64,000 nt of DNA from Streptomyces sp. A1277 (GCF_004795015.1 NZ_SSBI01000008.1:101245-165244); one strand, 5' to 3'. Counted from the stretch's first letter, positions 33,148-41,177 are shown. The notes: generated by a model from the sequence alone, not told the origin. Numbers and translations: made by a program.

Positions 33148-34125
33148 GTGCGATCCCCCCACACACCTGCCGCGTTGGCCTGCTCCGCCGCCCTGCTCCT
33201 CGCCGCGCTGACGGCCTGCGGCTCCGAAGACCGGGCGGACACCAAGGCGCCCACCGCGCCGCACGGGGTGACCGCTCAGGCGAGCAGCGCCACCTCCGCG
33301 CACGTCATGTGGGAGGCGGCCACGGACGACACGGGCGTCACCGGCTACGAGGTCTACCGCAAGGGCAAGAAGGTCAAGTCCGTCCCGGCGAACCGGGTGA
33401 TGATCGACATCGACGGGCTGACCGCCTCGACCGCCTACACGTTCACCGTCCGCGCCCGCGACGCGGCCGGCAACCTCTCCGCGCCGAGCGCCGCCGCCTC
33501 TGTCACCACCCCCGCCCCGACCCCCGCCGACCACGAGGCCCCGACCCGGCCGGTGAAACTGCGCGGCAAGGCGGACGGCGGCCGGGCCGCGACCCTGTCC
33601 TGGGGCGGCTCCACGGACGACGTCGGCGTCACCGCGTACGACATCTACCAGGAGGACTCGCGCATCCACAGCGTGCCCGGCACACAGACCACCGCGCGGC
33701 TGACCGGGCTGCGCCCCGGCACGGTCTACACCTTCACCGTCCGGGCCCGCGACGCGGCCGACATCTCGTCGGCCGACAGCAACGCCATCGACGTCACCAC
33801 CGCCTCCGCCCCCGGCGCCCCCGCCTCGACCGCCCCCACGGACCTGCGGATCACGGCGAAGGCCGAGGGCAAGGAGTACGCCGTCGACCTGGACTGGAAG
33901 CAGCCGGAGACGGGCGGCGAGATCCCGGCGTACCAGCTCTACATGAACGGCCGGCTGACCACCACGATCGTCTGGGGAGGCGAGCCGCCCGCCGGCCGTG
34001 CGCACTACCGGCTCACCGTCACCGACCCGCGCGGCACCCGGTATTCGATGAAGATCCGCGCCAAGTTGCCGGACGGCAAATGGGGCGACTTCTCGGCGGC
34101 GCGCACGGTCGTCCTCGGCGACTGA
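33148..34125 (+). CDS. Lipoprotein with fibronectin type III repeats
   Basis: A 325-residue surface lipoprotein. Signal peptide ACSAALLLAALTAC ends in a lipobox (LTAC). Three FnIII-like units follow: APTAPHGVTAQASSATSAHVMW..., APTRPVKLRGKADGGRAATLSW..., and a more divergent third (APTDLRITAKAEGKEYAVDLDW). The first two resemble the FnIII domains of the chitinase just downstream, suggesting domain exchange. There is no catalytic domain, so it may act as an anchored adaptor or binding protein. GTG 33148 with GGAAGG upstream was preferred to ATG 33133. Confidence 0.75.
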   Translation: MRSPHTPAALACSAALLLAALTACGSEDRADTKAPTAPHGVTAQASSATSAHVMWEAATDDTGVTGYEVYRKGKKVKSVPANRVMIDIDGLTASTAYTFTVRARDAAGNLSAPSAAASVTTPAPTPADHEAPTRPVKLRGKADGGRAATLSWGGSTDDVGVTAYDIYQEDSRIHSVPGTQTTARLTGLRPGTVYTFTVRARDAADISSADSNAIDVTTASAPGAPASTAPTDLRITAKAEGKEYAVDLDWKQPETGGEIPAYQLYMNGRLTTTIVWGGEPPAGRAHYRLTVTDPRGTRYSMKIRAKLPDGKWGDFSAARTVVLGD

Positions 34126-34173
34126 CGAAGCGGCAGCCGGGCGCGTGGCGGCCGCCCGGCCGGTCGGCCGCAA

Positions 34174-34216
34174 TTGGTCTGTACCTATTGACGACTTGGT
34201 CCAGACCAATTACCTT
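34174..34216 (+). promoter_or_regulatory. Chitinase promoter with DasR-type box in the spacer
   Basis: TTGACG (34188-34193) and TACCTT (34211-34216) are -35 and -10 with a 17-base spacer. The spacer is filled by CTTGGTCCAGACCAAT (34195-34210), close to the DasR consensus ACTGGTCTAGACCACT. A degenerate copy, TTGGTCTGTACCTA (34174-34187), lies exactly 22 bases upstream, abutting the -35. Confidence 0.8.
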
Positions 34217-34290
34217 CCCCTGTGCTCCATGGAACGACATCCGCACCTCCCCGAGGACCGCCTCACCGGTCCCTGCCTCAAGGGAGAACC

Positions 34291-36579
34291 ATGTTCGAGC
34301 ACATGCCACTCAGACGGAGAACGGCGACCGCACTGCTCGCCGTTCTCGGACTGCTCCTCACGCTCCTGTCCCTGCAGGCTGTCCCCGCCCACGCGGCGGG
34401 CAAGCTAACGGCGACCTTCACCTCGGCCGACAACGGCCCCTGGTGGAAGGGGACCTACATCCTGCACAACGACACCGACACCGCCGTCACCGGCTGGAGC
34501 CTGGAGTTCGACCTGCCCGCCGGGGTCACCATCGACTCCTCGTACAACGGCACCGTCACCACCCAGGGTCGCCACATCACCGCGGTCAACGCCCACTACA
34601 ACGGCACGGTCGCCGCGCACAGCACCACCGAGCCGTACAGCTTCTGGTACGTCGCCACCGGCCCGATCACCGCACCGACCGGCTGCCGGATCAACGGCGA
34701 CAAGTGCGACGGCTCCGCCGACGCGCCCCCCGGGGTCCCCGGCGGGCTGAAGCAGACCGATGTCACCGCCCGTACCGCGTCGCTCTCCTGGACGGCCGCC
34801 ACCGCGGGCGACTTCCCCGTGGCCTCGTACGACATCCTGGCGGCCGGCGAGGTCGTCGGCTCCGCCACGGCGGCGACCAGCGCCACGGTCACCGGCCTGA
34901 CCCCGGCCACCGCCTACGCCTTCACCGTCCGGGCCAAGGACACCCGGGGCAACGTCTCCGCCGAGAGCGCCCCGCTGACCGTGACGACCGTCGACCCGGC
35001 CACCGACACCTCCGCCCCGACGGCCCCCGGCGCCCTGCACGCCACCGCCACCGACTCCTCGTCCGTGACGCTCGCCTGGACCGCCGCGACGGACAACCAG
35101 CGCGTCGCCGCCTACGACCTCTACCGCGGCTCCGCGCTGGCCACCACGGTCTCCGGCACCACGACCACCGCGACCGTCGGCGGCCTGTCGCCGTCCACCT
35201 CGTACACCTTCACCGTGAAGGCCCGCGACCCCGCCGACAACACCTCGCCCGCGAGCAACGCGCTCACCGTGAAGACCGACGACATCGTCGGCGCCGGCAA
35301 CTACGCCAAGGTCGGCTACTTCGTCCAGTGGGGCATCTACGGCCGCCAGTACTTCGTCAAGAACCTGGAGACCTCCGGCGCCGCCGACAAGCTCGACATC
35401 GTCAACTACGCCTTCGCCAACATCGACCCCAACAACCTCACCTGCCTCAACGGCGTCACCAAGGGCACGACCGCCGACCCCGAGGACCCGGAGCAGGGCA
35501 CCGGAGCCGGTGACGCGGACGCCGACTACGCCCGCCCGTTCAGCGCCGCCCAGTCCGTGGACGGGGTCGCGGACGACGGCTGGGGCAAGCTGCGCGGCAA
35601 CTTCAACCAGTTGAAGAAGCTGAAGCAGCTGCACCCCGACCTCAAGATCGTGGTCTCGCTCGGCGGCTGGACCTACTCCAAGTACTTCTCCGACGTCGCC
35701 GCCACCGACGCCGCCCGCAAGAAGTTCGTCTCCTCCTGCATCGACATGTACATCAAGGGCAACCTGCCCGAGTACAACGGCGCGGGCGGCCCCGGCAGCG
35801 CGGCCGGCATCTTCGACGGCTTCGACATCGACTGGGAGTGGCCGGGCACCGGCACCGGACACCCCGGCAACCACTACTCGCCCGACGACAAGGACAACCT
35901 CACCCTGCTGCTCGCCGAGTTCCGCAAGCAGCTCGACGCGCTCGGCGGCGGCCACCGCCTCCTCACCGCCTTCACCCCCGCCGACCCGCAGAAGATCGAC
36001 GAGGGCTGGGACCTGTCCGAGGTCTTCGACTCGCTCGACGTCGCCAACGTCCAGGGCTACGACTTCCACGGCTCCGGCAGCGACAACTCCTGGGAGCCGG
36101 ACCGCACCGGCCACCAGGCCAACCTCTACAACGACGAGCAGGACCCGTACGACTTCCACTTCAGCGCGGACACCGCCGTCAAGGCGTACACGGACGCGGG
36201 CGTCGAGCCCCGCAAGCTGACCCTCGGCATCCCGTTCTACGGCCGGGGCTGGCAGAACGTCACCGACGGCGGCGCGGCGGGCGAATGGCAGCCGGCGGGC
36301 GGCGCGGCCCCCGGCCAGTTCGCCGAGGAGGCCGGCACCCGGGGCTACTCGAACCTCATCGGCGCCTATCCGGCGATGACGGTCCATCACGACGAGCAGT
36401 CCATCTCGACGTACGGCTACACCGGCAACCAGTGGTGGTCCTTCGACGACACCTGGTCCATCGGCAAGAAGACCGACTACGTGAAGGACAAGGGCCTGCT
36501 GGGCGTCATGGTCTGGGAGATGTCGGGCGACACCTCCCAGGGGACGCTGATGGGCGCCCTGGACAACGGGCTGAAGTAA
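34291..36579 (+). CDS. Secreted multidomain chitinase (CBM2-FnIII-FnIII-GH18)
   Basis: A 762-residue exported chitinase. After the signal peptide (to about AHA-AG, residue ~36) comes a CBM2 module (KLTATFTSADNGPWWKGTYIL ...), then two FnIII domains (residues ~150-235 and ~248-330), then a GH18 barrel starting VGYFVQWGIYGRQYF. FDGFDIDWEWPG (near base 35815) is the DxxDxDxE motif with the catalytic Glu, and GVMVWEMSGD closes the barrel. ATG 34291 has GGGAGAA upstream. The promoter carries a DasR-type operator, so GlcNAc/chitin signalling should control it. Confidence 0.94.
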   Translation: MFEHMPLRRRTATALLAVLGLLLTLLSLQAVPAHAAGKLTATFTSADNGPWWKGTYILHNDTDTAVTGWSLEFDLPAGVTIDSSYNGTVTTQGRHITAVNAHYNGTVAAHSTTEPYSFWYVATGPITAPTGCRINGDKCDGSADAPPGVPGGLKQTDVTARTASLSWTAATAGDFPVASYDILAAGEVVGSATAATSATVTGLTPATAYAFTVRAKDTRGNVSAESAPLTVTTVDPATDTSAPTAPGALHATATDSSSVTLAWTAATDNQRVAAYDLYRGSALATTVSGTTTTATVGGLSPSTSYTFTVKARDPADNTSPASNALTVKTDDIVGAGNYAKVGYFVQWGIYGRQYFVKNLETSGAADKLDIVNYAFANIDPNNLTCLNGVTKGTTADPEDPEQGTGAGDADADYARPFSAAQSVDGVADDGWGKLRGNFNQLKKLKQLHPDLKIVVSLGGWTYSKYFSDVAATDAARKKFVSSCIDMYIKGNLPEYNGAGGPGSAAGIFDGFDIDWEWPGTGTGHPGNHYSPDDKDNLTLLLAEFRKQLDALGGGHRLLTAFTPADPQKIDEGWDLSEVFDSLDVANVQGYDFHGSGSDNSWEPDRTGHQANLYNDEQDPYDFHFSADTAVKAYTDAGVEPRKLTLGIPFYGRGWQNVTDGGAAGEWQPAGGAAPGQFAEEAGTRGYSNLIGAYPAMTVHHDEQSISTYGYTGNQWWSFDDTWSIGKKTDYVKDKGLLGVMVWEMSGDTSQGTLMGALDNGLK

Positions 36580-36612
36580 CCCGTACAGGACCCTTCCCCT
36601 CAAATCGATACT

Positions 36613-36667
36613 TACCGCCCATAGCGGTAGGCTGGACACGGCGGTGCCGCTGCGGTACCGCCGTGTC
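36613..36667 (+). promoter_or_regulatory. Inverted GCGGTA/TACCGC array before the repeat-peptide operon
   Basis: TACCGC (36613-36618) and GCGGTA (36624-36629) form a palindrome. GCGGTGCCGC (36641-36650) and GCGGTACCGC (36652-36661) lie inside a hairpin whose outer arms GACACGGCGGT and ACCGCCGTGTC (36635-36645, 36657-36667) pair perfectly. TAGGCT at 36628-36633 could be a -10. It may be a terminator for the chitinase, an operator for the peptide operon, or both. Confidence 0.5.
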
Positions 36668-36724
36668 TGACAACCGGGCCCGGTACGGGCCCGGGACCCA
36701 GCCGTTCGATGCGCGGGAGGAAAT

Positions 36725-37126
36725 ATGACCAGCCCCGAGCAGGACCCGAACCAGCAGGAAGGCCCCGCGGACGGTGGTGCGGCGGGCACCCCCGGCGTCC
36801 ATGACGGCGGCGCCGACGGTGGCGCCGAAGGCCCCGCGGATGGTGGTGCGGCCGGTACGCCGGGTGTTCATGACGGTGGTGCGGATGGTGGTGCCGAGGG
36901 GCCGGCGGATGGTGGTGCGGCCGGTACGCCGGGTGTTCATGACGGTGGTGCGGATGGTGGTGCCGAGGGTCCGGCGGATGGTGGTGCGGCCGGTACGCCG
37001 GGTGTTCATGACGGTGGTGCGGATGGTGGTGCCGAGGGCCCGGCGGATGGTGGTGCGGCCGGTACGCCCGGTGTCCACGACGGCGGGGCCGACGGCGGCG
37101 CGGACGCGTCCGGCAACCGTTCTTGA
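36725..37126 (+). CDS. Five-repeat Gly/Ala/Asp-rich peptide (putative modified-peptide precursor)
   Basis: A 133-residue protein with a short leader (MTSPEQDPNQQ), five tandem 23-residue repeats that are identical in sequence, and a 7-residue tail (DASGNRS). Each repeat begins EGPADGGAAGTPG and ends VHDGGADGGA, with one His at unit position 15 and three Asp (positions 5, 16 and 20). There is no Cys, signal peptide or membrane segment. A strong GGGAGGAAAT ribosome site precedes the ATG. The stop TGA overlaps the TTG start of the JmjC-like oxygenase gene. The composition looks unfolded and repetitive, like a substrate or precursor rather than an enzyme. I do not recognise a named family. Confidence 0.75.
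   Translation: MTSPEQDPNQQEGPADGGAAGTPGVHDGGADGGAEGPADGGAAGTPGVHDGGADGGAEGPADGGAAGTPGVHDGGADGGAEGPADGGAAGTPGVHDGGADGGAEGPADGGAAGTPGVHDGGADGGADASGNRS
36758..37102 (+). repeat. Five 69-bp in-frame tandem repeats
   Basis: Units at 36758, 36827, 36896, 36965 and 37034. Units 2-4 differ only in one to three codons near the unit start. Unit 1 differs from unit 2 in 12 codons and unit 5 from unit 4 in 11; every change is synonymous. The peptide is thus conserved while the DNA has drifted. Confidence 0.97.
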
Positions 37127-38334
37127 GCACCTCCCCGGCCGGCATCCAGGACCCCGGGACCGCGACGGCGGACCCCGGGGTCCTGGAAACACGCCTGGCG
37201 ACCGGCCTGAGCCGGGAGGACTTCGCCCGCCACATCTGGTCGCGCACGGCGCTGCTCACCCGCCGGGCCAGTGACTTCTCCGATCTCTTCTCCGCCCGCG
37301 CCGTGGACGAACTCGTCTCACGGCGCGGGCTGCGCACGCCGTTCCTCCGCGTCGCCAAGAACGGCGCCACGCTGCCCGACGCCTCGTTCACCGCACCGGC
37401 CGGCGTGGGCGCCACCATCGCCGACCAGGTGGACGACACCGCCCTGTGGCGGGAGTTCGCCGACGGCGCCACCCTCGTCCTGCAAGCCCTCCAGCGCACC
37501 TGGGCGCCCGTCGGCGACTTCACCGCCCGACTGGCCGCCGAGCTGGGACACCCGGTGCAGGCCAACGCCTACGTCACCCCGCCGCAGAACCGGGGGTTCG
37601 ACGCCCACTACGACGTCCACGACGTCTTCGTGCTCCAGATCGAGGGCACCAAGCGCTGGATCATCCACCGGCCCGTGCACCCCGACCCGCTGCGCGACCA
37701 GCCCTGGACCGACCACCGGCAGGCCGTCGCCGAGGCCGCGCAGGGCGAGCCGCACACCGACACCGTGCTCGAACCGGGCGACGTCCTCTACCTGCCGCGC
37801 GGCTGGCTGCACGCCGCGGAGGCGCAGGGCGAGGTGTCGGTCCACCTGACGCTCGGCGTGCACGCCTGGACCCGGTACGCCCTGGCCGAACAGCTCATGC
37901 GCTCCGCGCTCGCGGAACTGCGCGACGACCCCTGGATGCGCGGCTCCCTGCCGCTGGGCGCCACGGGGCCGGACGAGGCGACCGCCCCGGTCCGCGAACG
38001 CCTCCTCGCGGCCGTCACCGAGGCCGACCCCGCCCCCCGGTTCCACCGCGCACACCGGGGCCGGGGCCGCCCCGCACCCCTCGGTCCGCTGGCCCAGCTC
38101 GCCGCCGTCAACGGCCTCGGCCCCGGCACCCCGGTCCGGCTCCGGGAGGCGCTGGAAGCCCGGCTGGAGGGCCGGCGCCTGGTCACCCGCGTGGGCTGGC
38201 TCGACTTCCCGGAGGTCGACCTGCCGGCCCTGGCCCGCCTGCTCGCCGGCGAGGTGCGCACCGCCGGCGACCTCGGCCTCGCCTGCGCGGGGAGGCTGCT
38301 GCGCGCGGGCGTCCTCGTACCGGACACGCAGTGA
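37123..38334 (+). CDS. JmjC/cupin-like 2-oxoglutarate Fe(II) oxygenase (ribosomal-oxygenase-like)
   Basis: A 403-residue member of the YcfD/MINA53/NO66-like cupin family, whose characterised members hydroxylate Arg or His in ribosomal proteins. FDAHYDVHDVFVLQIEG contains the HxD iron ligands (His162, Asp164), and LYLPRGWLHAAEA holds the second His (His230). A winged-helix-like C-terminal region follows, as in that family. TTG 37123 overlaps the stop of the repeat-peptide gene by 4 bases (TTGA), so the two are translationally coupled and probably enzyme and substrate. The single His in each repeat is the natural candidate site; Asp or Pro are alternatives. The hydroxylation is inferred. Confidence 0.82.
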   Translation: MSTSPAGIQDPGTATADPGVLETRLATGLSREDFARHIWSRTALLTRRASDFSDLFSARAVDELVSRRGLRTPFLRVAKNGATLPDASFTAPAGVGATIADQVDDTALWREFADGATLVLQALQRTWAPVGDFTARLAAELGHPVQANAYVTPPQNRGFDAHYDVHDVFVLQIEGTKRWIIHRPVHPDPLRDQPWTDHRQAVAEAAQGEPHTDTVLEPGDVLYLPRGWLHAAEAQGEVSVHLTLGVHAWTRYALAEQLMRSALAELRDDPWMRGSLPLGATGPDEATAPVRERLLAAVTEADPAPRFHRAHRGRGRPAPLGPLAQLAAVNGLGPGTPVRLREALEARLEGRRLVTRVGWLDFPEVDLPALARLLAGEVRTAGDLGLACAGRLLRAGVLVPDTQ

Positions 38335-38352
38335 CACCGCAGCGGTGAGCGC

Positions 38353-39252
38353 GTGACGGGGACGGAACGCTTCCTCTGCGCCGACGCCGCCCGGGCCCGC
38401 GGCGACGCGCTCCCGGGCACCGCCCCGTACGGCCTGGTCTGGGTCCTCGTCGAGTACGGGGGCTCCTGGCCGGCCAACGGCTTCGACGGTCTCGCCCTCG
38501 ACCCGGCCGCCAAGGCCCTCCTGTTCGACGCGGCCCGGGCGGTGCGGGCCCGGATCCTCCTGATCAGGCGCCACGGCCGCCGCACCAGGGACGCGGGACC
38601 CCGGCGCTGGGCCGTACTGCGGTACGACCGCACCGGCGCCCACCGCCAGCAGTGGGGCACCTGGGAACACGACGAGGACCTGGCCCGGGCGGCCGACGCC
38701 CTGGGCGCGCCCGGCGAACCCGGCCACCCACCCGTCGTCCTGGTCTGCACCCACGGCCGGCACGACACCTGCTGCGCCGTACGCGGCCGGCCGGTGGCCC
38801 GCGCCCTGGGCGAGCGGTGGCCCGACCTGGTGTGGGAGTGCACGCACGTGGGCGGCGACCGGTTCGCCGCCAACGTCCTCGTCGCACCCGACGGCGTCTA
38901 CTACGGCGGCCTCGACGCCCCCTCGTCCGTCGCCGTGGTCGACCAGCACCTCACCGACCGCATCCACGCCGAGCACCTGCGCGGCTACACCGACCTCGTT
39001 CCGCCCCAGCAGGCGGCCGTCGCCGCCGTACTCGCCCGCTTCGGTCCGGCCGGCCGGCACGACTACACGGTCACCGGCACCTCCCGGGCCGGGCCCCACT
39101 GGCTGGTCCGCGTCGCCGGCCCCGCGCCCCGCGCGACCGCCTACGACGTCGAGGTCACCGCGCACCGGGCGCCCCCGCACCAGCTGACCTGCAACGGACC
39201 GGCGACGAGCGCGGCGCTCGTCCACGAGGTCACCTCGATCCGCGTCGGTTGA
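38353..39252 (+). CDS. Sucrase/ferredoxin-like (Apd1-type) thioredoxin-fold [2Fe-2S] protein
   Basis: A 299-residue protein of the sucrase/ferredoxin-like family. VLVCTHGRHDTCCAVRG (Cys132, Cys140, Cys141) and WECTHVGGDRFAANVLV (Cys163, His165) are the signature segments. In yeast Apd1 two Cys and two His hold a [2Fe-2S] cluster; here the position of the second His (HxxxH) is Asp169. GTG 38353 lies 18 bases after the oxygenase stop, so it belongs to the same operon. It may supply electrons to, or repair, the Fe(II) oxygenase, or carry out another step on the repeat peptide. A strong terminator follows. Confidence 0.78.
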   Translation: MTGTERFLCADAARARGDALPGTAPYGLVWVLVEYGGSWPANGFDGLALDPAAKALLFDAARAVRARILLIRRHGRRTRDAGPRRWAVLRYDRTGAHRQQWGTWEHDEDLARAADALGAPGEPGHPPVVLVCTHGRHDTCCAVRGRPVARALGERWPDLVWECTHVGGDRFAANVLVAPDGVYYGGLDAPSSVAVVDQHLTDRIHAEHLRGYTDLVPPQQAAVAAVLARFGPAGRHDYTVTGTSRAGPHWLVRVAGPAPRATAYDVEVTAHRAPPHQLTCNGPATSAALVHEVTSIRVG

Positions 39253-39274
39253 GGCGCCCGCGCCCACGCGAGAA

Positions 39275-39307
39275 CCCCTCCCCCGGAGGCGTACACCGGG
39301 GGAGGGG
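39275..39307. terminator. Terminator between the peptide operon and aceB
   Basis: CCCCTCCCCCGG (39275-39286) pairs with CCGGGGGAGGGG (39296-39307), 12 bp perfect, between convergent genes. Confidence 0.8.
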
Positions 39308-39324
39308 CGGGGAACGCGGGGACG

Positions 39325-40944
39325 TCAGCGCAGCCGCTCGTACGCCGGGAGCGTCAGGAAGTCCGCGTAGTCCTGGTCCAGCGAGACCTGGAGCAGCAGG
39401 TCGTGCGCCTCCTGCCACCGGCCGGCGGCGAAGACCTCGTCGCCGGTCTCGGCGCGGATCGCGGCCAGTTCCTCGGCGGCGACCTTGCGGGCCAGGTCCG
39501 CGGTGGCGTGCTCGCCGTTCTCGAAGACCACGTCCGCGTTGATCCACTGCCAGATCTGGGAGCGCGAGATCTCGGCGGTGGCCGCGTCCTCCATCAGGTT
39601 GAAGATGGCGACCGCGCCCATGCCGCGCAGCCATGCCTCGATGTAGCGGATGCCGACCGCGACGGCGTTGCGCAGGCCCTCGTAGGTGGGCTTCGCGTGC
39701 AGGGTGTCGATGGCGATCAGGTCGCCGGCCGCGACCGACACGTCCTCGCGCAGCCGCTCCTTCTGGTTCGGCTTCTCGCCGAGGACCGCGTCGAAGGAGG
39801 CCATGGCGATCGGGACGAGGTCGGGGTGGGCGACCCAGGAGCCGTCGAAGCCGTCGTGCGCCTCGCGGTCCTTGTCGGCCTTGACCTTCTCGAAGGCGAC
39901 CTTGTTGACCTCGGCGTCGCGGCGGGAGGGGATGAAGGCGGCCATGCCGCCGATGGCGTGGGCGCCGCGCTTGTGGCAGGTGCGGACGAGGAGTTCGGTG
40001 TACGCCCGCATGAACGGTGCGGTCATCGTCACCGCGTTGCGGTCCGGCAGGACGAACTTGGCGCCGCCGTCACGGAAGTTCTTGACGATGGAGAAGAGGT
40101 AGTCCCAGCGGCCGGCGTTCAGCCCGGAGGCGTGGTCGCGCAGCTCGTAGAGGATCTCCTCCATCTCGTACGCGGCGGTGATGGTCTCGATCAGGACCGT
40201 GGCGCGGACGGTGCCCTGCGGGATGCCGGCGTAGTCCTGGGCGAAGACGAAGACGTCGTTCCAGAGGCGGGCCTCCAGGTGCGACTCCGTCTTCGGCAGG
40301 TAGAAGTACGGGCCCTTGCCGAGGTCGATGAGGCGCTGCGCGTTGTGGAAGAAGTAGAGGCCGAAGTCGACCAGGGCGCCGGGCACCGGGGTGCCGTCGA
40401 GCTGGAGGTGGCGCTCGTCCAGGTGCCAGCCCCGGGGGCGGGTGACGACGGTCGCGAGCTCGTCGGCCGGCTTCAGCGCGTACGACTTGCCGGACTTCGG
40501 GTCGGTGAAGTCGATGGACCGGTTGTAGGCGTCCATCAGGTTGAGCTGGCCGAGGACGACGTTCTCCCAGGTGGGGGCGGAGGCGTCCTCGAAGTCGGCG
40601 AGCCAGACCTTCGCGCCCGAGTTCAGGGCGTTGATGGTCATCTTGCGGTCGGTCGGACCGGTGATCTCCACCCGGCGGTCGTTCAGCGCGGCCGGGGCCG
40701 GCGCGACCTTCCAGGAGTCGTCCGCCCGGATCGCCGCGGTCTCCGGGAGGAAGTCCAGCGTGGAGGTGCGGGCGATCTCGGCACGGCGCTCGCCGCGCCG
40801 GGCGAGCAGCTCGTCGCGGCGGGGCGTGAACCGGCGGTGCAGCTCGGCCACGAACGCGAGGGCCGCGGGGGTGAGGACCTCGTCCTGCCGGGGCAGGGGC
40901 TCGGCATCGACGATGGCCAGCGAGGACGGCGCTGGTGCGGACAT
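39325..40944 (-). CDS. aceB: Malate synthase A
   Basis: A 539-residue malate synthase of isoform A length. WLADFEDASAPTWENV, LIETITAAYEMEEILYELRDH and SWVAHPDLVPIAM are the family landmarks; the catalytic Asp region is near MEDAATAEISRSQ. It condenses glyoxylate with acetyl-CoA to malate. Its position among ureide genes indicates that it uses glyoxylate from allantoin as well as from the glyoxylate shunt. AAGGAG precedes the ATG. Its promoter carries both regulon palindromes side by side. Confidence 0.95.
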   Translation of the reverse strand: MSAPAPSSLAIVDAEPLPRQDEVLTPAALAFVAELHRRFTPRRDELLARRGERRAEIARTSTLDFLPETAAIRADDSWKVAPAPAALNDRRVEITGPTDRKMTINALNSGAKVWLADFEDASAPTWENVVLGQLNLMDAYNRSIDFTDPKSGKSYALKPADELATVVTRPRGWHLDERHLQLDGTPVPGALVDFGLYFFHNAQRLIDLGKGPYFYLPKTESHLEARLWNDVFVFAQDYAGIPQGTVRATVLIETITAAYEMEEILYELRDHASGLNAGRWDYLFSIVKNFRDGGAKFVLPDRNAVTMTAPFMRAYTELLVRTCHKRGAHAIGGMAAFIPSRRDAEVNKVAFEKVKADKDREAHDGFDGSWVAHPDLVPIAMASFDAVLGEKPNQKERLREDVSVAAGDLIAIDTLHAKPTYEGLRNAVAVGIRYIEAWLRGMGAVAIFNLMEDAATAEISRSQIWQWINADVVFENGEHATADLARKVAAEELAAIRAETGDEVFAAGRWQEAHDLLLQVSLDQDYADFLTLPAYERLR

Positions 40945-41078
40945 GAGCTGTCACTCCTTCAGCGGGCGGTGCGGACGGCGTTCACGGCCGCCGGGTCGCC
41001 TGAAACGGCACGGCGTGCCAGGGCTCCGGGATGCGGCTGCGGCCGCCGTCTGAGGTGCAGAGGGCTTCTGACCAGTGG

Positions 41079-41119
41079 ATAGTAGTTTCCTCATGGTGGA
41101 AGTTCAATGGTTTGTTGAT
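41079..41119 (-). promoter_or_regulatory. aceB promoter with two abutting 17-bp operators
   Basis: On the minus strand TTGAAC (41102-41107) and TACTAT (41079-41084) form -35/-10 with a 17-base spacer. One operator (TTCAATGGTTTGTTGAT, 41103-41119) overlaps the -35, and the other (TTTCCTCATGGTGGAAG, 41086-41102) fills the spacer. Confidence 0.7.
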
Positions 41120-41177
41120 GTCGAGATTCTCCGGGTCGACAGAAGTGGCGGAGTGCTGGCGCAGCGTGCCAGCGTGT

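Noticed and set aside
32718..35513. A 931-codon plus-strand frame over the amidohydrolase, FnIII and chitinase genes
   Set aside because: Composition is shadow-like (Arg/Gly/His-rich) and it crosses real genes on both strands.
36758..37102. CRISPR array
   Set aside because: The units are contiguous 69-bp coding repeats without spacers and keep the reading frame.
36506..37565. Long minus-strand frames with Arg/His/Thr- or His/Pro-rich repeats across the 69-bp repeats
   Set aside because: They are mirror images of the tandem repeats, have no ribosome site, and continue into real genes in a shadow frame.
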